A DNA stretch of 35,435 nt from Pseudarthrobacter sp. (GCA_031178005.1 JAPSJV010000028.1:1-35435); one strand, 5' to 3'; positions 1 to 9,587 are shown, counted from the stretch's first letter. A program made the numbers and translations. The notes: generated by a model not told the origin, from the letters alone.

Positions 1-1887
1 ACGCTGTATATCCAGCTGTTCCTGTCCGGTTACGGGCTGGAGCTCGAGGACCTGCAGGCGCTGCGCACCTGGGATTCGCTGACACCGGGACACCCGGAAT
101 ACAAGCACACTGCCGGGGTGGAGATCACTACCGGCCCGCTGGGCCAGGGCCTGGCCTCGTCCGTTGGCTTTGCTTACTCGCAGCGGCGGATGCGCGGCCT
201 GTTCGACGCCGATGCTGCCGCCGGCAGCAGCCCGTTCGACCACACCATCTGGGTCATCGCCTCCGACGGCGACCTCCAGGAGGGCGTTACCAGCGAGGCT
301 TCCTCGCTGGCGGGCCACCAGGAACTGGGCAACCTTGTTGTTATCTACGATGAGAACCACATTTCCATCGAGGACGACACCGACATCGCCTTCACCGAGG
401 ATGTCCTGAAGCGTTACGAAGCCTACGGCTGGCACGTCCAGCGCGTGGACTGGACCAGGACCGGCGAATACGTCGAAGACGTGCAGGAGCTTTACTCGGC
501 ACTGCTGGCTGCGAAGGCCGAGACGTCCAAGCCGTCCATCGTGTCGCTGCGGACCATCATCGGGTACCCGGCGCCGAAGAAGCAGAACACGGGCAAGATC
601 CACGGTTCCGCCCTTGGTGCCGAGGAAGTCGCGGGCCTGAAGTCCGTGCTGGGCTTCGATCCCGCCAAGACGTTCGAGGTCGACGCCGACGTCCTGGCCC
701 ACGCCCGCTCCGTGGTGGACCGCGGCGCTGCCGCCCGCAAGGAATGGGAAGAGTCCTTCAACGCCTGGCAGGCGGCCAACGCGGAGGGCGCAGCCCTCCT
801 GGCCCGTATCGAGGCACGCGAACTCCCTGAAGGCCTGGACGCTGTCCTGCCGGTTTTCGAGGCCGGCAAGGACGTCTCCACCCGTGCCGCGTCCGGCAAA
901 GTCCTGAATGCCCTGGGCCCGATCATGCCGGAACTGTGGGGCGGCTCCGCTGACCTTGCCGAGTCCAACAACACCACCATCGAGGGTTCGCCGTCGTTCG
1001 TTCCGGTCTCCCGTTCCACAGAGGCGTGGAAGGGCAACCCTTACGGCCGTGTACTGCACTTCGGCATCCGTGAGCACGCCGCCGCGTCGATCGTGAACGG
1101 CATCAGCCTGCACGGCCGGACCCGGGCATTCTCCGGTACGTTCCTGATCTTCAGCGACTACCAGCGCCCGGCCATCCGCCTCGGCGCCCTGATGGGCGTC
1201 CCGTCGCTGTACGTATGGACCCACGACTCCATCGGCCTTGGCGAAGACGGACCCACCCACCAGCCGGTGGAGCAACTGTCGTCGCTGCGCGCAATTGTGG
1301 GCCTGGACGTCGTCCGCCCGGGCGACGCCAACGAGGTAGCCGTCGCATGGAAGACCATGCTGGCCAACCATCAGAACCCCGCCGGGATTGTCCTGACGCG
1401 CCAGAACATCCCCACCTTCGCTCGAGGCGAAGGCGTTGCCGACGGCGATACCTTCGGTTCCGTCGACGGCGTCGCCAAGGGTGGCTACGTCCTGGCCGAG
1501 GCATCCCGCGAGGGCGCCACGGTTCCGGCCGATGTGATCCTGATCGGCACCGGTTCGGAGGTCCAGCTGGCCGTCCAGGCCCGCGAAGCCCTTCAGGCTG
1601 AAGGCATTGCCGCCCGTGTTGTGTCGATGCCGTGTGTCGAGTGGTTCAACAAGCAGGACGCCGCCTACCGCGAATCCGTCATCCCGGCAGCAGTGAAGGC
1701 ACGCGTTTCGGTCGAAGCCGGCCTGGCCCTTGGCTGGCGTGAATTCGTCGGCGACGCCGGCCGTTCCGTTTCCCTCGAGCACTACGGCGCCTCGGCCGAC
1801 TACAAGCGCCTCTTCCAGGAGTTCGGCATCACGGCAGAAGCAGTTGCCGCCGCCGCCAAGGACTCCCTCGCCGGCCTCTCGGCCTGA
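1..1887 (+). CDS. tkt: Transketolase, 5' end cut by window edge
   Basis: Thiamine-diphosphate enzyme of the non-oxidative pentose phosphate pathway, moving two-carbon units between ketose and aldose phosphates in the cytosol. The reading frame is open from base 1, so the start lies upstream; 628 residues are visible and roughly 70 N-terminal residues are missing compared with the usual length near 700. The cofactor-binding stretch reads SDGDLQEG (near base 265), then the pyrimidine-binding middle domain with GIREHA (near 1060) and a C-terminal domain ending at TGA 1885-1887. It leads a same-strand run with tal, pgi, zwf, opcA and pgl, so it is probably co-transcribed with them. Identification is secure; only the N-terminus cannot be judged. 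Confidence 0.97.
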   Translation, partial: TLYIQLFLSGYGLELEDLQALRTWDSLTPGHPEYKHTAGVEITTGPLGQGLASSVGFAYSQRRMRGLFDADAAAGSSPFDHTIWVIASDGDLQEGVTSEASSLAGHQELGNLVVIYDENHISIEDDTDIAFTEDVLKRYEAYGWHVQRVDWTRTGEYVEDVQELYSALLAAKAETSKPSIVSLRTIIGYPAPKKQNTGKIHGSALGAEEVAGLKSVLGFDPAKTFEVDADVLAHARSVVDRGAAARKEWEESFNAWQAANAEGAALLARIEARELPEGLDAVLPVFEAGKDVSTRAASGKVLNALGPIMPELWGGSADLAESNNTTIEGSPSFVPVSRSTEAWKGNPYGRVLHFGIREHAAASIVNGISLHGRTRAFSGTFLIFSDYQRPAIRLGALMGVPSLYVWTHDSIGLGEDGPTHQPVEQLSSLRAIVGLDVVRPGDANEVAVAWKTMLANHQNPAGIVLTRQNIPTFARGEGVADGDTFGSVDGVAKGGYVLAEASREGATVPADVILIGTGSEVQLAVQAREALQAEGIAARVVSMPCVEWFNKQDAAYRESVIPAAVKARVSVEAGLALGWREFVGDAGRSVSLEHYGASADYKRLFQEFGITAEAVAAAAKDSLAGLSA

Positions 1888-1910
1888 CAACCAACCACAG
1901 GAGATAACAC

Positions 1911-3026
1911 ATGACTACTCCCACCCAGCAGCTCTCCGACGCCGGTGTTTCCATCTGGCTCGACGACCTCTCCCGCACGCGCCTGGACTCAGGCACGCTG
2001 CAGAAGCTGATCGATGAAAAGAACGTCGTCGGTGTCACCACCAATCCATCCATTTTCCACGCCGCCATCACTGCCGGCACGGACTACGACGCCCTGATTG
2101 CGGAGAAGGCCGAAGCCGGCGCGTCCGTCGAGGACACCATCTTCGAGATCACCACCACGGACGTCGCGGACGCCTGCGATCTGTTCGCCCCGGTGGCTGC
2201 CGCCACCAATGGCGTGGACGGCCGCGTCTCCATCGAGGTTGATCCCCGCCTTGCCTGGGATACGGCCGGCACCATCGCCGAAGCCAAGCACCTCTACCAG
2301 CGCGTCAACAAGGACAATGTCCTGATCAAGATTCCGGCAACGCTTGAAGGCCTCGAAGCCATCACCGCCACGTTGGCAGCCGGCATCAGCGTCAACGTCA
2401 CCCTGATCTTCTCGCTGGAACGCTACCGCGCGGTCATCAACGCCTTCCAGACCGGCCTGGAGCAGGCCAAGGAGAACGGCCACGATCTCTCCACGCTGCA
2501 CTCGGTTGCGTCGTTCTTCGTTTCCCGCGTGGACAGTGAAATCGACAAGCGCCTCGACGCCCTGGGCACCGACGAAGCCAAGGCCCTCAAGGGCAAGGCC
2601 GCACTGGCCAACGCCCGCCTCGCTTACCAGGTCTACGAGGAACTGTTCTCCACCGAGCGCTGGGCGCTGCTGGCCGAGGCCGGCGCGCGCCCGCAGCGTC
2701 CGCTGTGGGCCTCCACCGGCGTCAAGGATCCGGCCTACCCGGACACCCTGTACGTCACCGAACTGGTTGCTCCCGGCGTCGTCAACACCATGCCGGAAAA
2801 GACCCTGGATGCCACGTTCGACCACGGCGTCGTCACCGGCGACACAGTCACGGGCACCTACGCGGAAGCCAACGCGACGCTCGATGCCCTGGAGAACCTT
2901 GGCATCTCCTACAACGACGTCGTCGCTGTCCTGGAAACCGAAGGCCTGGACAAGTTCGTTGCCAGCTGGAAGGAACTGCTGGCCGACGTTGAAGGTGCTC
3001 TTTCCTCCGCACGGAAGGCTTCCTAG
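1911..3026 (+). CDS. tal: Transaldolase
   Basis: Transfers a dihydroxyacetone unit from sedoheptulose 7-phosphate to glyceraldehyde 3-phosphate, linking the pentose phosphate pathway to glycolysis. The protein has 371 residues, the long bacterial/actinobacterial transaldolase type. TNPSIF lies at residues 44-49 and the Schiff-base lysine is very likely K140 in VLIKIPAT. The ATG follows a clear AGGAG (1899-1903) with 7-nt spacing. It starts 23 bp after tkt and stops 6 bp before pgi, so the three are almost certainly one operon. In some bacteria transaldolase and phosphoglucose isomerase are fused into one polypeptide; here they are separate but adjacent in the same order. Confidence 0.97.
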   Translation: MTTPTQQLSDAGVSIWLDDLSRTRLDSGTLQKLIDEKNVVGVTTNPSIFHAAITAGTDYDALIAEKAEAGASVEDTIFEITTTDVADACDLFAPVAAATNGVDGRVSIEVDPRLAWDTAGTIAEAKHLYQRVNKDNVLIKIPATLEGLEAITATLAAGISVNVTLIFSLERYRAVINAFQTGLEQAKENGHDLSTLHSVASFFVSRVDSEIDKRLDALGTDEAKALKGKAALANARLAYQVYEELFSTERWALLAEAGARPQRPLWASTGVKDPAYPDTLYVTELVAPGVVNTMPEKTLDATFDHGVVTGDTVTGTYAEANATLDALENLGISYNDVVAVLETEGLDKFVASWKELLADVEGALSSARKAS

Positions 3027-3032
3027 CCCATC

Positions 3033-4667
3033 ATGACGACTCTCAGCTTCCACGCCACCGGAGCCGCATCGCAGGCTCTCGAGCAGCACCTTCCGGCCCT
3101 GGTCAATGACCGGATCGCCACCCGGATCTTCGCCAAGGACCACACGCTGTGGGGTCCCGACGCCGAATCCGAGTCGGCAGTCCGCCTCGGTTGGGTAGAG
3201 GCGGCCTCCGTCTCCCAGGCCTTGGTAGGCAGCATCCTGGAACTCCGGGATGCCCTGAGGGCAGAAGGAGTCACCCGCATTGTCCTGTGCGGCATGGGTG
3301 GTTCCTCCCTGGCGCCCGAGGTCATCGCCGGCACCGCTGGCGTGGAGCTGACAGTCCTTGACAGTACGGACCCTGACCAGGTCAGCGCGGCCCTCGCGGA
3401 CCGCCTGGCACAGACCGCAATTGTGGTCTCGTCCAAATCAGGTTCCACCCTGGAAACAGATTCGCAGCGACGCATCTTCGAGCAGGCTTTCAACGAAGCC
3501 GGGCTGGATGCGAAGAACCGCATCATCATCGTCACCGATCCCGGTTCTCCGCTGGACAAGGCGTCCCGGGAAGCCGGCTATCGGGCCGTGTTCAACGCGG
3601 ATCCCAACGTCGGTGGGCGTTACTCAGCACTGACGGCTTTTGGCCTGGTCCCATCGGGACTGGCCGGCGTGGATATCCAGGCGTTCCTGGACGAAGCGGA
3701 GGAAGCTGCCGAGATCCTCAACGAGGACGCCCCTGAGAACATCGGACTCCGGCTCGGTGCCGTCCTTGGTGGAACCAACCCGCTACGGAACAAGGTAGTC
3801 ATTGCCGAGGATGGCTCCGGAATCGCCGGGTTCGCCGACTGGGCCGAGCAGCTGATCGCAGAATCCACGGGCAAGCTCGGCACGGGTGTCCTGCCGGTTG
3901 TTGCCGGCCCGGCCTCCCCCGAAGTGACCGGCGGTGCCGACGATGTGCTGGCGGTCCGGCTGGTTGCTGCAGACGCCGACGTCGAACTCCGCGAAAATGA
4001 AGCAGCCATTGCCGGTGGGCTGGCCACCCAGATGATGGTATGGGAATTCGCTACTGCAGTGGCCGGCCGCCTGCTTGGCATCAACCCGTTTGACCAGCCG
4101 GATGTCGAGGCGGCCAAGGTAGCCGCACGCGGTCTTCTGGATGCACAGCCGGAGCCCACTCCAGCAGCCTTTGTCGACGGCGCCATTGAGGTCCGCGGCG
4201 GGGAGTGGCTGGGAGACACAGCCACTGCCGCCGAGGCCGTTAAAGCCCTTCTGGGACAGCTCGAAGCGGACAGCTACTTGAGTGTCCAGGCCTACTTCGA
4301 CCGGATTGCCTTCGCTTCACTGGAAGCCGTCCGGGATGACCTCGCGGCGGTCAGTGGCCGCCCTGCCACCTTCGGATGGGGTCCGCGGTTCCTGCACTCC
4401 ACAGGCCAGTTCCACAAGGGCGGGCCGGCTATCGGCGTGTTCCTGCAGGTTACCGCTGCTTCATCAACGGATGTTGCCATTCCGGAACGGCCGTTCACGT
4501 TCGGCGAGCTGATTTCCGCGCAGGCCGCCGGAGACGCCCAGGTACTGGAAGGCCACGGCCGCCCGGTCTTGAGGCTGCACCTGACGGACCGTGCAGCGGG
4601 CGTGGAACAGTTCCGGAAGATCGTTGCAGAACTGGCCGCTGAGGCCACCTCCGCCACTCAAAGCTAA
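3033..4667 (+). CDS. pgi: Glucose-6-phosphate isomerase (Tal-Pgi-related form)
   Basis: Interconverts glucose 6-phosphate and fructose 6-phosphate. At 544 residues it has two SIS sugar-isomerase lobes: GMGGSS at 87-92, SSKSGST at 133-139, the signature NVGGRYS at 192-198, and FDQPDVE at 353-359, which departs from the usual second signature (Asp where Gly/Ala is expected). FHKGG is at 460-464. The sequence looks more like the isomerase half of fused transaldolase/isomerase proteins than like classical E. coli Pgi; that is a judgement by eye. ATG is 6 bp after tal; GGAAGG inside the tal tail is the only nearby ribosome-binding candidate, so translation may be coupled to tal. Confidence 0.9.
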   Translation: MTTLSFHATGAASQALEQHLPALVNDRIATRIFAKDHTLWGPDAESESAVRLGWVEAASVSQALVGSILELRDALRAEGVTRIVLCGMGGSSLAPEVIAGTAGVELTVLDSTDPDQVSAALADRLAQTAIVVSSKSGSTLETDSQRRIFEQAFNEAGLDAKNRIIIVTDPGSPLDKASREAGYRAVFNADPNVGGRYSALTAFGLVPSGLAGVDIQAFLDEAEEAAEILNEDAPENIGLRLGAVLGGTNPLRNKVVIAEDGSGIAGFADWAEQLIAESTGKLGTGVLPVVAGPASPEVTGGADDVLAVRLVAADADVELRENEAAIAGGLATQMMVWEFATAVAGRLLGINPFDQPDVEAAKVAARGLLDAQPEPTPAAFVDGAIEVRGGEWLGDTATAAEAVKALLGQLEADSYLSVQAYFDRIAFASLEAVRDDLAAVSGRPATFGWGPRFLHSTGQFHKGGPAIGVFLQVTAASSTDVAIPERPFTFGELISAQAAGDAQVLEGHGRPVLRLHLTDRAAGVEQFRKIVAELAAEATSATQS

Positions 4668-4683
4668 GGCAGTAACCATCACC

Positions 4684-6255
4684 ATGCCAGAAACTGAAAA
4701 CGGTAGTAAGTTCCAGGGCCGTTCGGCCCGGTCCGGGCGTAACCCGCTTCGGGATCCTCGGGACCGTCGGCTGAACCGGATTGCCGGGCCGTCCTCCCTT
4801 GTCCTGTTCGGGGTCACCGGGGATCTTGCCCGCAAGAAATTGATGCCGGCTGTTTACGACCTCGCCAACCGCGGGTTGTTGCCGCCCAGCTTTGCCCTGG
4901 TGGGTTTTGGTCGGCGGTCCTGGAGCGACCAGGACTTCGCGGCTGAGGTCAAGGCCTCGGTGAAGTCTTTCGCCCGGACGCCGTTTGACGAAGCGGTATG
5001 GAACCAGCTGTCCGAGGGTATTCGGTTTGTCCAGGGCGAGTTCGACGACGACGACGCCTTTGAGCGTCTCGGAGACACCATCGCTACCCTGGACGAGCAC
5101 CGCGGCACCCGGGGCAACCACGCGTTCTATCTGTCCATTCCGCCGAAGGCTTTCGAGCAAGTCTGCCGCCAGCTGTCCAAGCACGGCCTGGCGCAGGCTG
5201 AAAGCGGGCAGTGGCGGCGGGTTGTCATCGAAAAGCCGTTCGGTCACGACCTTGAGTCTGCACGCCAGCTCAACGACATCGTGGAGTCGGTCTTCCCACA
5301 GGACGCGGTGTTCCGGATCGACCATTACCTGGGCAAGGAGACGGTCCAGAACATCCTGGCGCTGCGCTTTGCGAACCAGCTGTTCGAGCCGCTGTGGAAC
5401 GCCAACTATGTGGACCACGTGCAGATCACCATGGCCGAGGACATCGGTACCGGCGGCCGTGCCGGGTATTACGACGGCGTGGGCGCTGCCCGCGACGTCA
5501 TCCAGAACCACCTGCTGCAGTTGTTGGCGCTGACCGCGATGGAAGAACCCATCTCCTTCAACGCCGATGATCTTCGGGCGGAGAAGGAGAAGGTCCTGGC
5601 CGCGGTGAAACTCCCAGAGGACTTGTCCAAGCATTCGGCCCGCGGGCAGTTCGCGGGCGGCTGGCAGGGTGGCGAGCAAGTCCAGGGCTACCTGGAGGAA
5701 GAAGGTATCCCTGCCGATTCCAAGACGGAGACCTATGCTGCGGTGCGCCTGGACATCAACACGCGGCGCTGGCATGGTGCGCCGTTCTACCTGCGCGCCG
5801 GGAAGCGGCTCGGCCGCCGGGTCACGGAGATCGCTGTCGTGTTCAAACGTGCGCCCAACCTGTTGTTCCGGGACCACGGAGAGGACGACTTCGGCCAAAA
5901 TGCCGTGGTCATCCGGGTCCAGCCCGACGAGGGCGTGACCATCCGTTTCGGCTCCAAGGTCCCCGGCACGCAGATGGAAGTCCGGGACGTCACCATGGAC
6001 TTCGGCTATGGCCATTCGTTTACCGAATCCAGCCCCGAAGCCTACGAACGCCTTATCCTCGATGTGCTGCTGGGCGAGCCACCGCTGTTCCCACGCCACC
6101 AGGAAGTTGAGCTTTCCTGGAAGATCCTGGACCCGTTCGAGGAGTACTGGGCAGGCCTGGACGAACAACCCGAACCGTACGCTCCCGGCAGCTGGGGCCC
6201 AGCTTCCGCCGATGAACTCCTGTCCCGCGACGGGCGAACCTGGAGAAGGCCATGA
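4684..6255 (+). CDS. zwf: Glucose-6-phosphate 1-dehydrogenase
   Basis: Oxidises glucose 6-phosphate to 6-phosphogluconolactone with reduction of NADP+, the entry step of the oxidative pentose phosphate branch. The protein has 523 residues from ATG 4684. The nucleotide-binding fold shows GVTGDLARKKL at 43-53 and the active-site block RIDHYLGKE lies at 211-219. The frame stays open upstream into pgi, but ATG 4684, 16 bp after the pgi stop, gives the family's usual N-terminus; upstream starts would overlap pgi. The stop overlaps the opcA start in an ATGA arrangement, which fits the need of this enzyme for OpcA in actinobacteria. Confidence 0.96.
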   Translation: MPETENGSKFQGRSARSGRNPLRDPRDRRLNRIAGPSSLVLFGVTGDLARKKLMPAVYDLANRGLLPPSFALVGFGRRSWSDQDFAAEVKASVKSFARTPFDEAVWNQLSEGIRFVQGEFDDDDAFERLGDTIATLDEHRGTRGNHAFYLSIPPKAFEQVCRQLSKHGLAQAESGQWRRVVIEKPFGHDLESARQLNDIVESVFPQDAVFRIDHYLGKETVQNILALRFANQLFEPLWNANYVDHVQITMAEDIGTGGRAGYYDGVGAARDVIQNHLLQLLALTAMEEPISFNADDLRAEKEKVLAAVKLPEDLSKHSARGQFAGGWQGGEQVQGYLEEEGIPADSKTETYAAVRLDINTRRWHGAPFYLRAGKRLGRRVTEIAVVFKRAPNLLFRDHGEDDFGQNAVVIRVQPDEGVTIRFGSKVPGTQMEVRDVTMDFGYGHSFTESSPEAYERLILDVLLGEPPLFPRHQEVELSWKILDPFEEYWAGLDEQPEPYAPGSWGPASADELLSRDGRTWRRP

Positions 6256-7193
6256 TCGTAGATCTTCCGGATACAACCACTTCAAAGATCTCCAAGAAGA
6301 TCATGTCCCTGCGCGAGCAGGGCGGTGTGATCGCCCTGGGCAGGGTCCTTACCCTGGTGGTCGTCACCAAGTCCGGCCTCGAGGAAGAAGCCATCGAGGC
6401 CGCCAACGAGGCCAGCCGGGAACACCCTTGCCGGATTATCGTCCTCGCCGATGCCGGAGCGTCTAACCCCACCCGGCTGGACGCACAGATCCGGGTAGGC
6501 GGCGACGCTGGAGCCTCCGAGGTCATCGTCCTGCGCGGCTACGGTGAACTGGCAGAAGAGAACGAATCGCTGGTGGCAGCCCTGTTGCTGCCGGATGCAC
6601 CGATCGTGGCCTGGTGGTCGCACGGTGCACCGAAGAACGCCTGCGATACCTCCATTGGGAAAATCGCTCACCGCCGGATCACTGATTCGGCGAATGAAGC
6701 CGACCCCCAGGCGGCACTGGAAAACATCAAGGCAACCTACAAAGCCGGCGATACCGACCTGGCCTGGACCCGTCTGACCAACTGGCGCATCCAGCTTGCG
6801 GCAGTCCTGGACCAGGTGGACCCGGCTCCGGTTACCGCCGTCGCAGTGGAAGGAGCATCCGATTCGCCCAGTACCATCCTGCTGGCGGCCTGGCTGACCC
6901 TTTCGCTGGATGCGCCGGTGACCATCGTTGCTGATCCCGCCGGCACCGGCATCCGCAGGGTCCGCCTGACCCGCTCCAGCGGCGACGTCCAGTTGTTCCG
7001 CCCCGGGCTCTCGGTTGCTGAACTCACCCAGCCAGGCCAGCCGGCACAGCGGATCACCCTCCCCCGCCGCAGTCTCCGCGACTGCCTGGCAGAGGAACTG
7101 CGCCGCCTGGACCCGGACGAAGTGTTTGGCGAAGTGATTACTATTGGACTGCCACGTACCAACCTAAGGAGCGTCCGTCCCAGTGAGCGTTGA
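6252..7193 (+). CDS. opcA: Glucose-6-phosphate dehydrogenase assembly protein OpcA
   Basis: OpcA is required for full activity and correct assembly of G6P dehydrogenase in actinobacteria and cyanobacteria; it has no known catalysis of its own. The 313-residue product starts MIVDLPDTTT and carries the conserved WWSHG block at 121-125. The start overlaps zwf by 4 bp (ATGA), so the two are translationally coupled. The 3' end overlaps pgl by 11 bp. Family membership is clear from the sequence and from its place between zwf and pgl. Confidence 0.95.
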   Translation: MIVDLPDTTTSKISKKIMSLREQGGVIALGRVLTLVVVTKSGLEEEAIEAANEASREHPCRIIVLADAGASNPTRLDAQIRVGGDAGASEVIVLRGYGELAEENESLVAALLLPDAPIVAWWSHGAPKNACDTSIGKIAHRRITDSANEADPQAALENIKATYKAGDTDLAWTRLTNWRIQLAAVLDQVDPAPVTAVAVEGASDSPSTILLAAWLTLSLDAPVTIVADPAGTGIRRVRLTRSSGDVQLFRPGLSVAELTQPGQPAQRITLPRRSLRDCLAEELRRLDPDEVFGEVITIGLPRTNLRSVRPSER

Positions 7194-8001
7194 GCCGCGC
7201 GTAAGCATTCACCCTGATTCATCCGTGCTGATGGCCGCAATTGCTGCCAGACTCATCACCAAACTCGTTGATGTCCAGGATAAACACGGATCAGCCACCG
7301 TGGTCCTTACCGGCGGAAGTGTCGGTATCGGCTCGTTGAAGGCGGTAGCGTCATCGGCAGCGGCGCCCGCTGTCGACTGGTCCAAGGTTGATTTTTGGTG
7401 GGGTGATGAGCGTTTTGTCCCCAAGAACAGCCCGGACAGCAATGCCGTGCAGGCCTTCGACGCCCTGCTCTCGCATATCCCGGTGGCTCCGGAACGGGTG
7501 CACCGGGTCGGCTCCAGCGATGAATTCGCAACGCCCGAGGAGGCAGCTGCGGATTATGCGGAGCGCCTTCGTGCGGCGGCAGCCGACGAGCATGCTGCTG
7601 ATATGTCGGATGACCGGCCCGAACAGCCAGGGAATCTTCCTCGGCTGGACGTTGTGCTGCTGGGCGTAGGCCCGGACGCACATGTGGCGTCGTTGTTCCC
7701 TGAACAGGCGGGAATCAGGGAGAAGGAACTGACTGTAGTTGGAGTCCGCAACTCGCCGAAGCCGCCGCCCGAGCGAATCTCGCTGACCCTGCCTGCGATC
7801 AACACCGCGTCAGAGGTCTGGATGGTTGTAGCCGGGGAGGACAAGGCCGGAGCGGTTGGGCTGGCCCTGGCCGGCGCGAACCCTGTCCAGGTGCCTGCGG
7901 CCGGGCCGTCCGGAACGTCAAGGACGTTGTGGCTTATTGATGGAAATGCCGCTTCACGGGTCCCGGCTCAACTGGTCCGGAAGGATTTTTCCGGCGCGTA
8001 G
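7183..8001 (+). CDS. pgl: 6-phosphogluconolactonase
   Basis: Hydrolyses 6-phosphogluconolactone to 6-phosphogluconate, the step after Zwf. The 272-residue protein is of the DevB/Pgl type: TGGS at 43-46, WGDERFVP at 73-80 and GVGPDAH at 161-167, the lactonase counterpart of the sugar-isomerase fold. GTG 7183 is preceded by AAGGAG (7167-7172) with 10-nt spacing, and the gene overlaps opcA by 11 bp. The last 48 bp lie over the 3' end of rbpA on the opposite strand, so the two transcripts must run into each other. Confidence 0.94.
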   Translation: MSVEPRVSIHPDSSVLMAAIAARLITKLVDVQDKHGSATVVLTGGSVGIGSLKAVASSAAAPAVDWSKVDFWWGDERFVPKNSPDSNAVQAFDALLSHIPVAPERVHRVGSSDEFATPEEAAADYAERLRAAAADEHAADMSDDRPEQPGNLPRLDVVLLGVGPDAHVASLFPEQAGIREKELTVVGVRNSPKPPPERISLTLPAINTASEVWMVVAGEDKAGAVGLALAGANPVQVPAAGPSGTSRTLWLIDGNAASRVPAQLVRKDFSGA

Positions 8002-8349
8002 CCTTTCCAGCGCTCCGGCGAGGACAGCTTCGGCGTCCTGGCCGGAGCGTCGCTCTTTAACGTATTCGAGATGGCTTTTGTATCCGTCTTCGGCCTGCTC
8101 GGCCGGATCAGGACCTGCACCATCCCGCGAGGCAGGCCGCCCGCAGTGCCGGCAGTCCCAAAGAGCGGGAATTTGTTCGTCCGGAAGCTTCAGGAAGACC
8201 AACTGGGTCTGGTGCCCTTGGTCGCACCAGAAGGACACCCTCATGCGGGGCACGTTCACACCGGCCGAGTGGTCTGATTCATTCCTGGGTCCGGTGCCCT
8301 CATTAACACCCACGCGGGTGCCTCGAAACCCTGATGCGGCATGTACCAC
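7954..8349 (-). CDS. rbpA: RNA polymerase-binding protein RbpA
   Basis: Actinobacterial transcription factor that binds RNA polymerase and group I/II sigma factors and stabilises the open complex. The product has 131 residues with a basic, flexible N-terminus and a central core with likely zinc ligands C42, H46, C66 and C69 (WCDQGH, DCRHCG), followed by the sigma-interacting segment HLEYVKERRS (93-102). GTG 8349 has AGGAG (8355-8359) at 5-nt spacing. It lies downstream of secG on the same strand but is separated by a strong hairpin, so it probably has its own promoter. Its 3' end overlaps pgl by 48 bp tail to tail. Confidence 0.9.
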   Translation of the reverse strand: MVHAASGFRGTRVGVNEGTGPRNESDHSAGVNVPRMRVSFWCDQGHQTQLVFLKLPDEQIPALWDCRHCGRPASRDGAGPDPAEQAEDGYKSHLEYVKERRSGQDAEAVLAGALERLRAGKILPDQLSRDP

Positions 8350-8382
8350 TGCAACTCCTGCTGCTCGACTGGCGGCTTAACT

Positions 8383-8418
8383 GACTGTGGCTGCTGGCAA
8401 GAGCCAACAGCCACAGTC
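8383..8418 (-). terminator. Hairpin between secG and rbpA
   Basis: A 16-bp stem with one mismatch (8394/8407) and a 4-nt loop (8399-8402) sits in the 125-bp gap between secG and rbpA. It probably ends the gap-pgk-tpiA-secG transcript. No long T-run follows on either strand, which is common for GC-rich actinobacterial terminators, so termination efficiency is unknown. Confidence 0.7.
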
Positions 8419-8474
8419 TAATGCGCAGACCGTTCCAGCGGCAGGGCCGAACGGATCAGGGGCAATCTAGAGGA

Positions 8475-8732
8475 TCAGGAGTCCCCGGCACCCGAGAATT
8501 TCATGACCAGGCCCAAGGCGATGATCACGACTCCCCATGTGACGCCGAGGATGATTGTAAAGCGGTTCAGGTTGCGTTCAGCGACGCCGGACGAACTAAG
8601 GCCCGAACTCATGCCGCCGCCGAACATGTCAGAGAGGCCACCGCCACGACCCTTATGAAGCAGGATCAGCAGGGTGAGCAGAAGGCTGGTAACGCCCAGG
8701 ATAATCTGCAGGATGACATGAAGAACGTCCAC
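8475..8732 (-). CDS. secG: Preprotein translocase subunit SecG
   Basis: Small membrane partner of SecYE that helps protein export. The 85-residue product has two hydrophobic segments (about 3-24 and 57-80) around a glycine/serine-rich cytoplasmic loop containing LLHKGRGGGLSDMFGGG, the SecG hallmark split here around residues 25-41. GTG 8732 has GGAAAGG upstream at about 5-nt spacing. It is the last gene of the gap-pgk-tpiA operon, 39 bp after tpiA, an arrangement shared by many Gram-positive bacteria. Confidence 0.95.
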   Translation of the reverse strand: MDVLHVILQIILGVTSLLLTLLILLHKGRGGGLSDMFGGGMSSGLSSSGVAERNLNRFTIILGVTWGVVIIALGLVMKFSGAGDS

Positions 8733-8771
8733 GACGGCCTTTCCAAAGTTGGGATGACGGGAGCCGGGTGA

Positions 8772-9587
8772 TCACTTAGTGGTGAGGTGGCTCTCGAACC
8801 TGACAATATTAGCAAACTCCGCGGGGTCCAGGCTTGCACCGCCCACCAACACGCCGTCCACGTCGCGCTCGGCGAGGATTGCCGCCACGTTGTTGGCCTT
8901 GACCGAACCACCGTAAAGCAGGCGGATCTTGGCAGCCACATCATCACCGAAGGTAGTAGCCAGCTCAGCGCGGATGGCGGCGCACAATTCCTGTGCATCC
9001 TCCGGGCCTGCAACCTCACCGGTGCCAATGGCCCAGACCGGTTCGTAAGCTACCACCAGGGTGGCAGCCTGCTCAGCCGAAAGACCTGCGACGCCGGCCC
9101 GCAACTGCGCGAGGGTGTGCTCCACGTGGGTGCCGGCCTGACGGATCTCCAAGCCCTCCCCAACGCAGAGGACGGGGGTCAAACCATGAGCGTACGCGGC
9201 CTTGACCTTGGCATTAAGGACGTCGTCGGTTTCGTTGTGGATGGTCCGGCGTTCGCTGTGGCCCACCAGCACGTACGTGCAGCCGAGCTTGGCCAGGAAC
9301 TGGCCGGAAATGTCGCCGGTGTAGGCTCCCGATTCAAACTGGGAAAGATCCTGGCCGCCATACTCAATGTCCAGCTCGTCGCCCTGGACCAGGGTCTGGA
9401 CGCCGCGGAGGTCCGTAAACGGGGGGAACACGGCAACCTCCACCCGGCTGTAATCGTGCTTGGCATCGCTGAGGGTCCAGGCGAGCTTCTGCAGGAGGGT
9501 AATGCCCTGGACATGGTCCATGTTCATTTTCCAGTTGCCTGCGATCAGCGGCTTGCGGTCAAAAGCGCCGTTGGTTGACGTCGTCAC
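8772..9587 (-). CDS. tpiA: Triose-phosphate isomerase
   Basis: Interconverts dihydroxyacetone phosphate and glyceraldehyde 3-phosphate. The 271-residue TIM barrel shows GNWKMN at 17-22 (catalytic K20), VGHSERR with the catalytic histidine, [11 protein letters not shown] with catalytic E182, and the phosphate-binding [12 protein letters not shown] 9587 is preceded by GGAG with 5-nt spacing. A 48-nt hairpin separates it from pgk, upstream in the same operon. Confidence 0.97.
   Translation of the reverse strand: MTTSTNGAFDRKPLIAGNWKMNMDHVQGITLLQKLAWTLSDAKHDYSRVEVAVFPPFTDLRGVQTLVQGDELDIEYGGQDLSQFESGAYTGDISGQFLAKLGCTYVLVGHSERRTIHNETDDVLNAKVKAAYAHGLTPVLCVGEGLEIRQAGTHVEHTLAQLRAGVAGLSAEQAATLVVAYEPVWAIGTGEVAGPEDAQELCAAIRAELATTFGDDVAAKIRLLYGGSVKANNVAAILAERDVDGVLVGGASLDPAEFANIVRFESHLTTK

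Noticed and set aside
1989..3143. 384-residue open frame opposite tal
   Set aside because: Shadow of a certain gene, with a Gly/Val/Asp-rich product lacking any domain.
4591..4683. Longer zwf start inside pgi
   Set aside because: It would add 31 residues that overlap the pgi tail; ATG 4684 gives the normal family start.
4495..6285. 596-residue open frame opposite zwf
   Set aside because: Shadow of zwf and the pgi tail; no motif.
8071..8277. 68-residue frame opposite rbpA
   Set aside because: No ribosome-binding site or domain; shadow of rbpA.
8452..8478. Repeated GGATCAGG near the secG stop codon
   Set aside because: Two 8-bp copies 18 bp apart, one at the stop codon; too short and simple to call functional.
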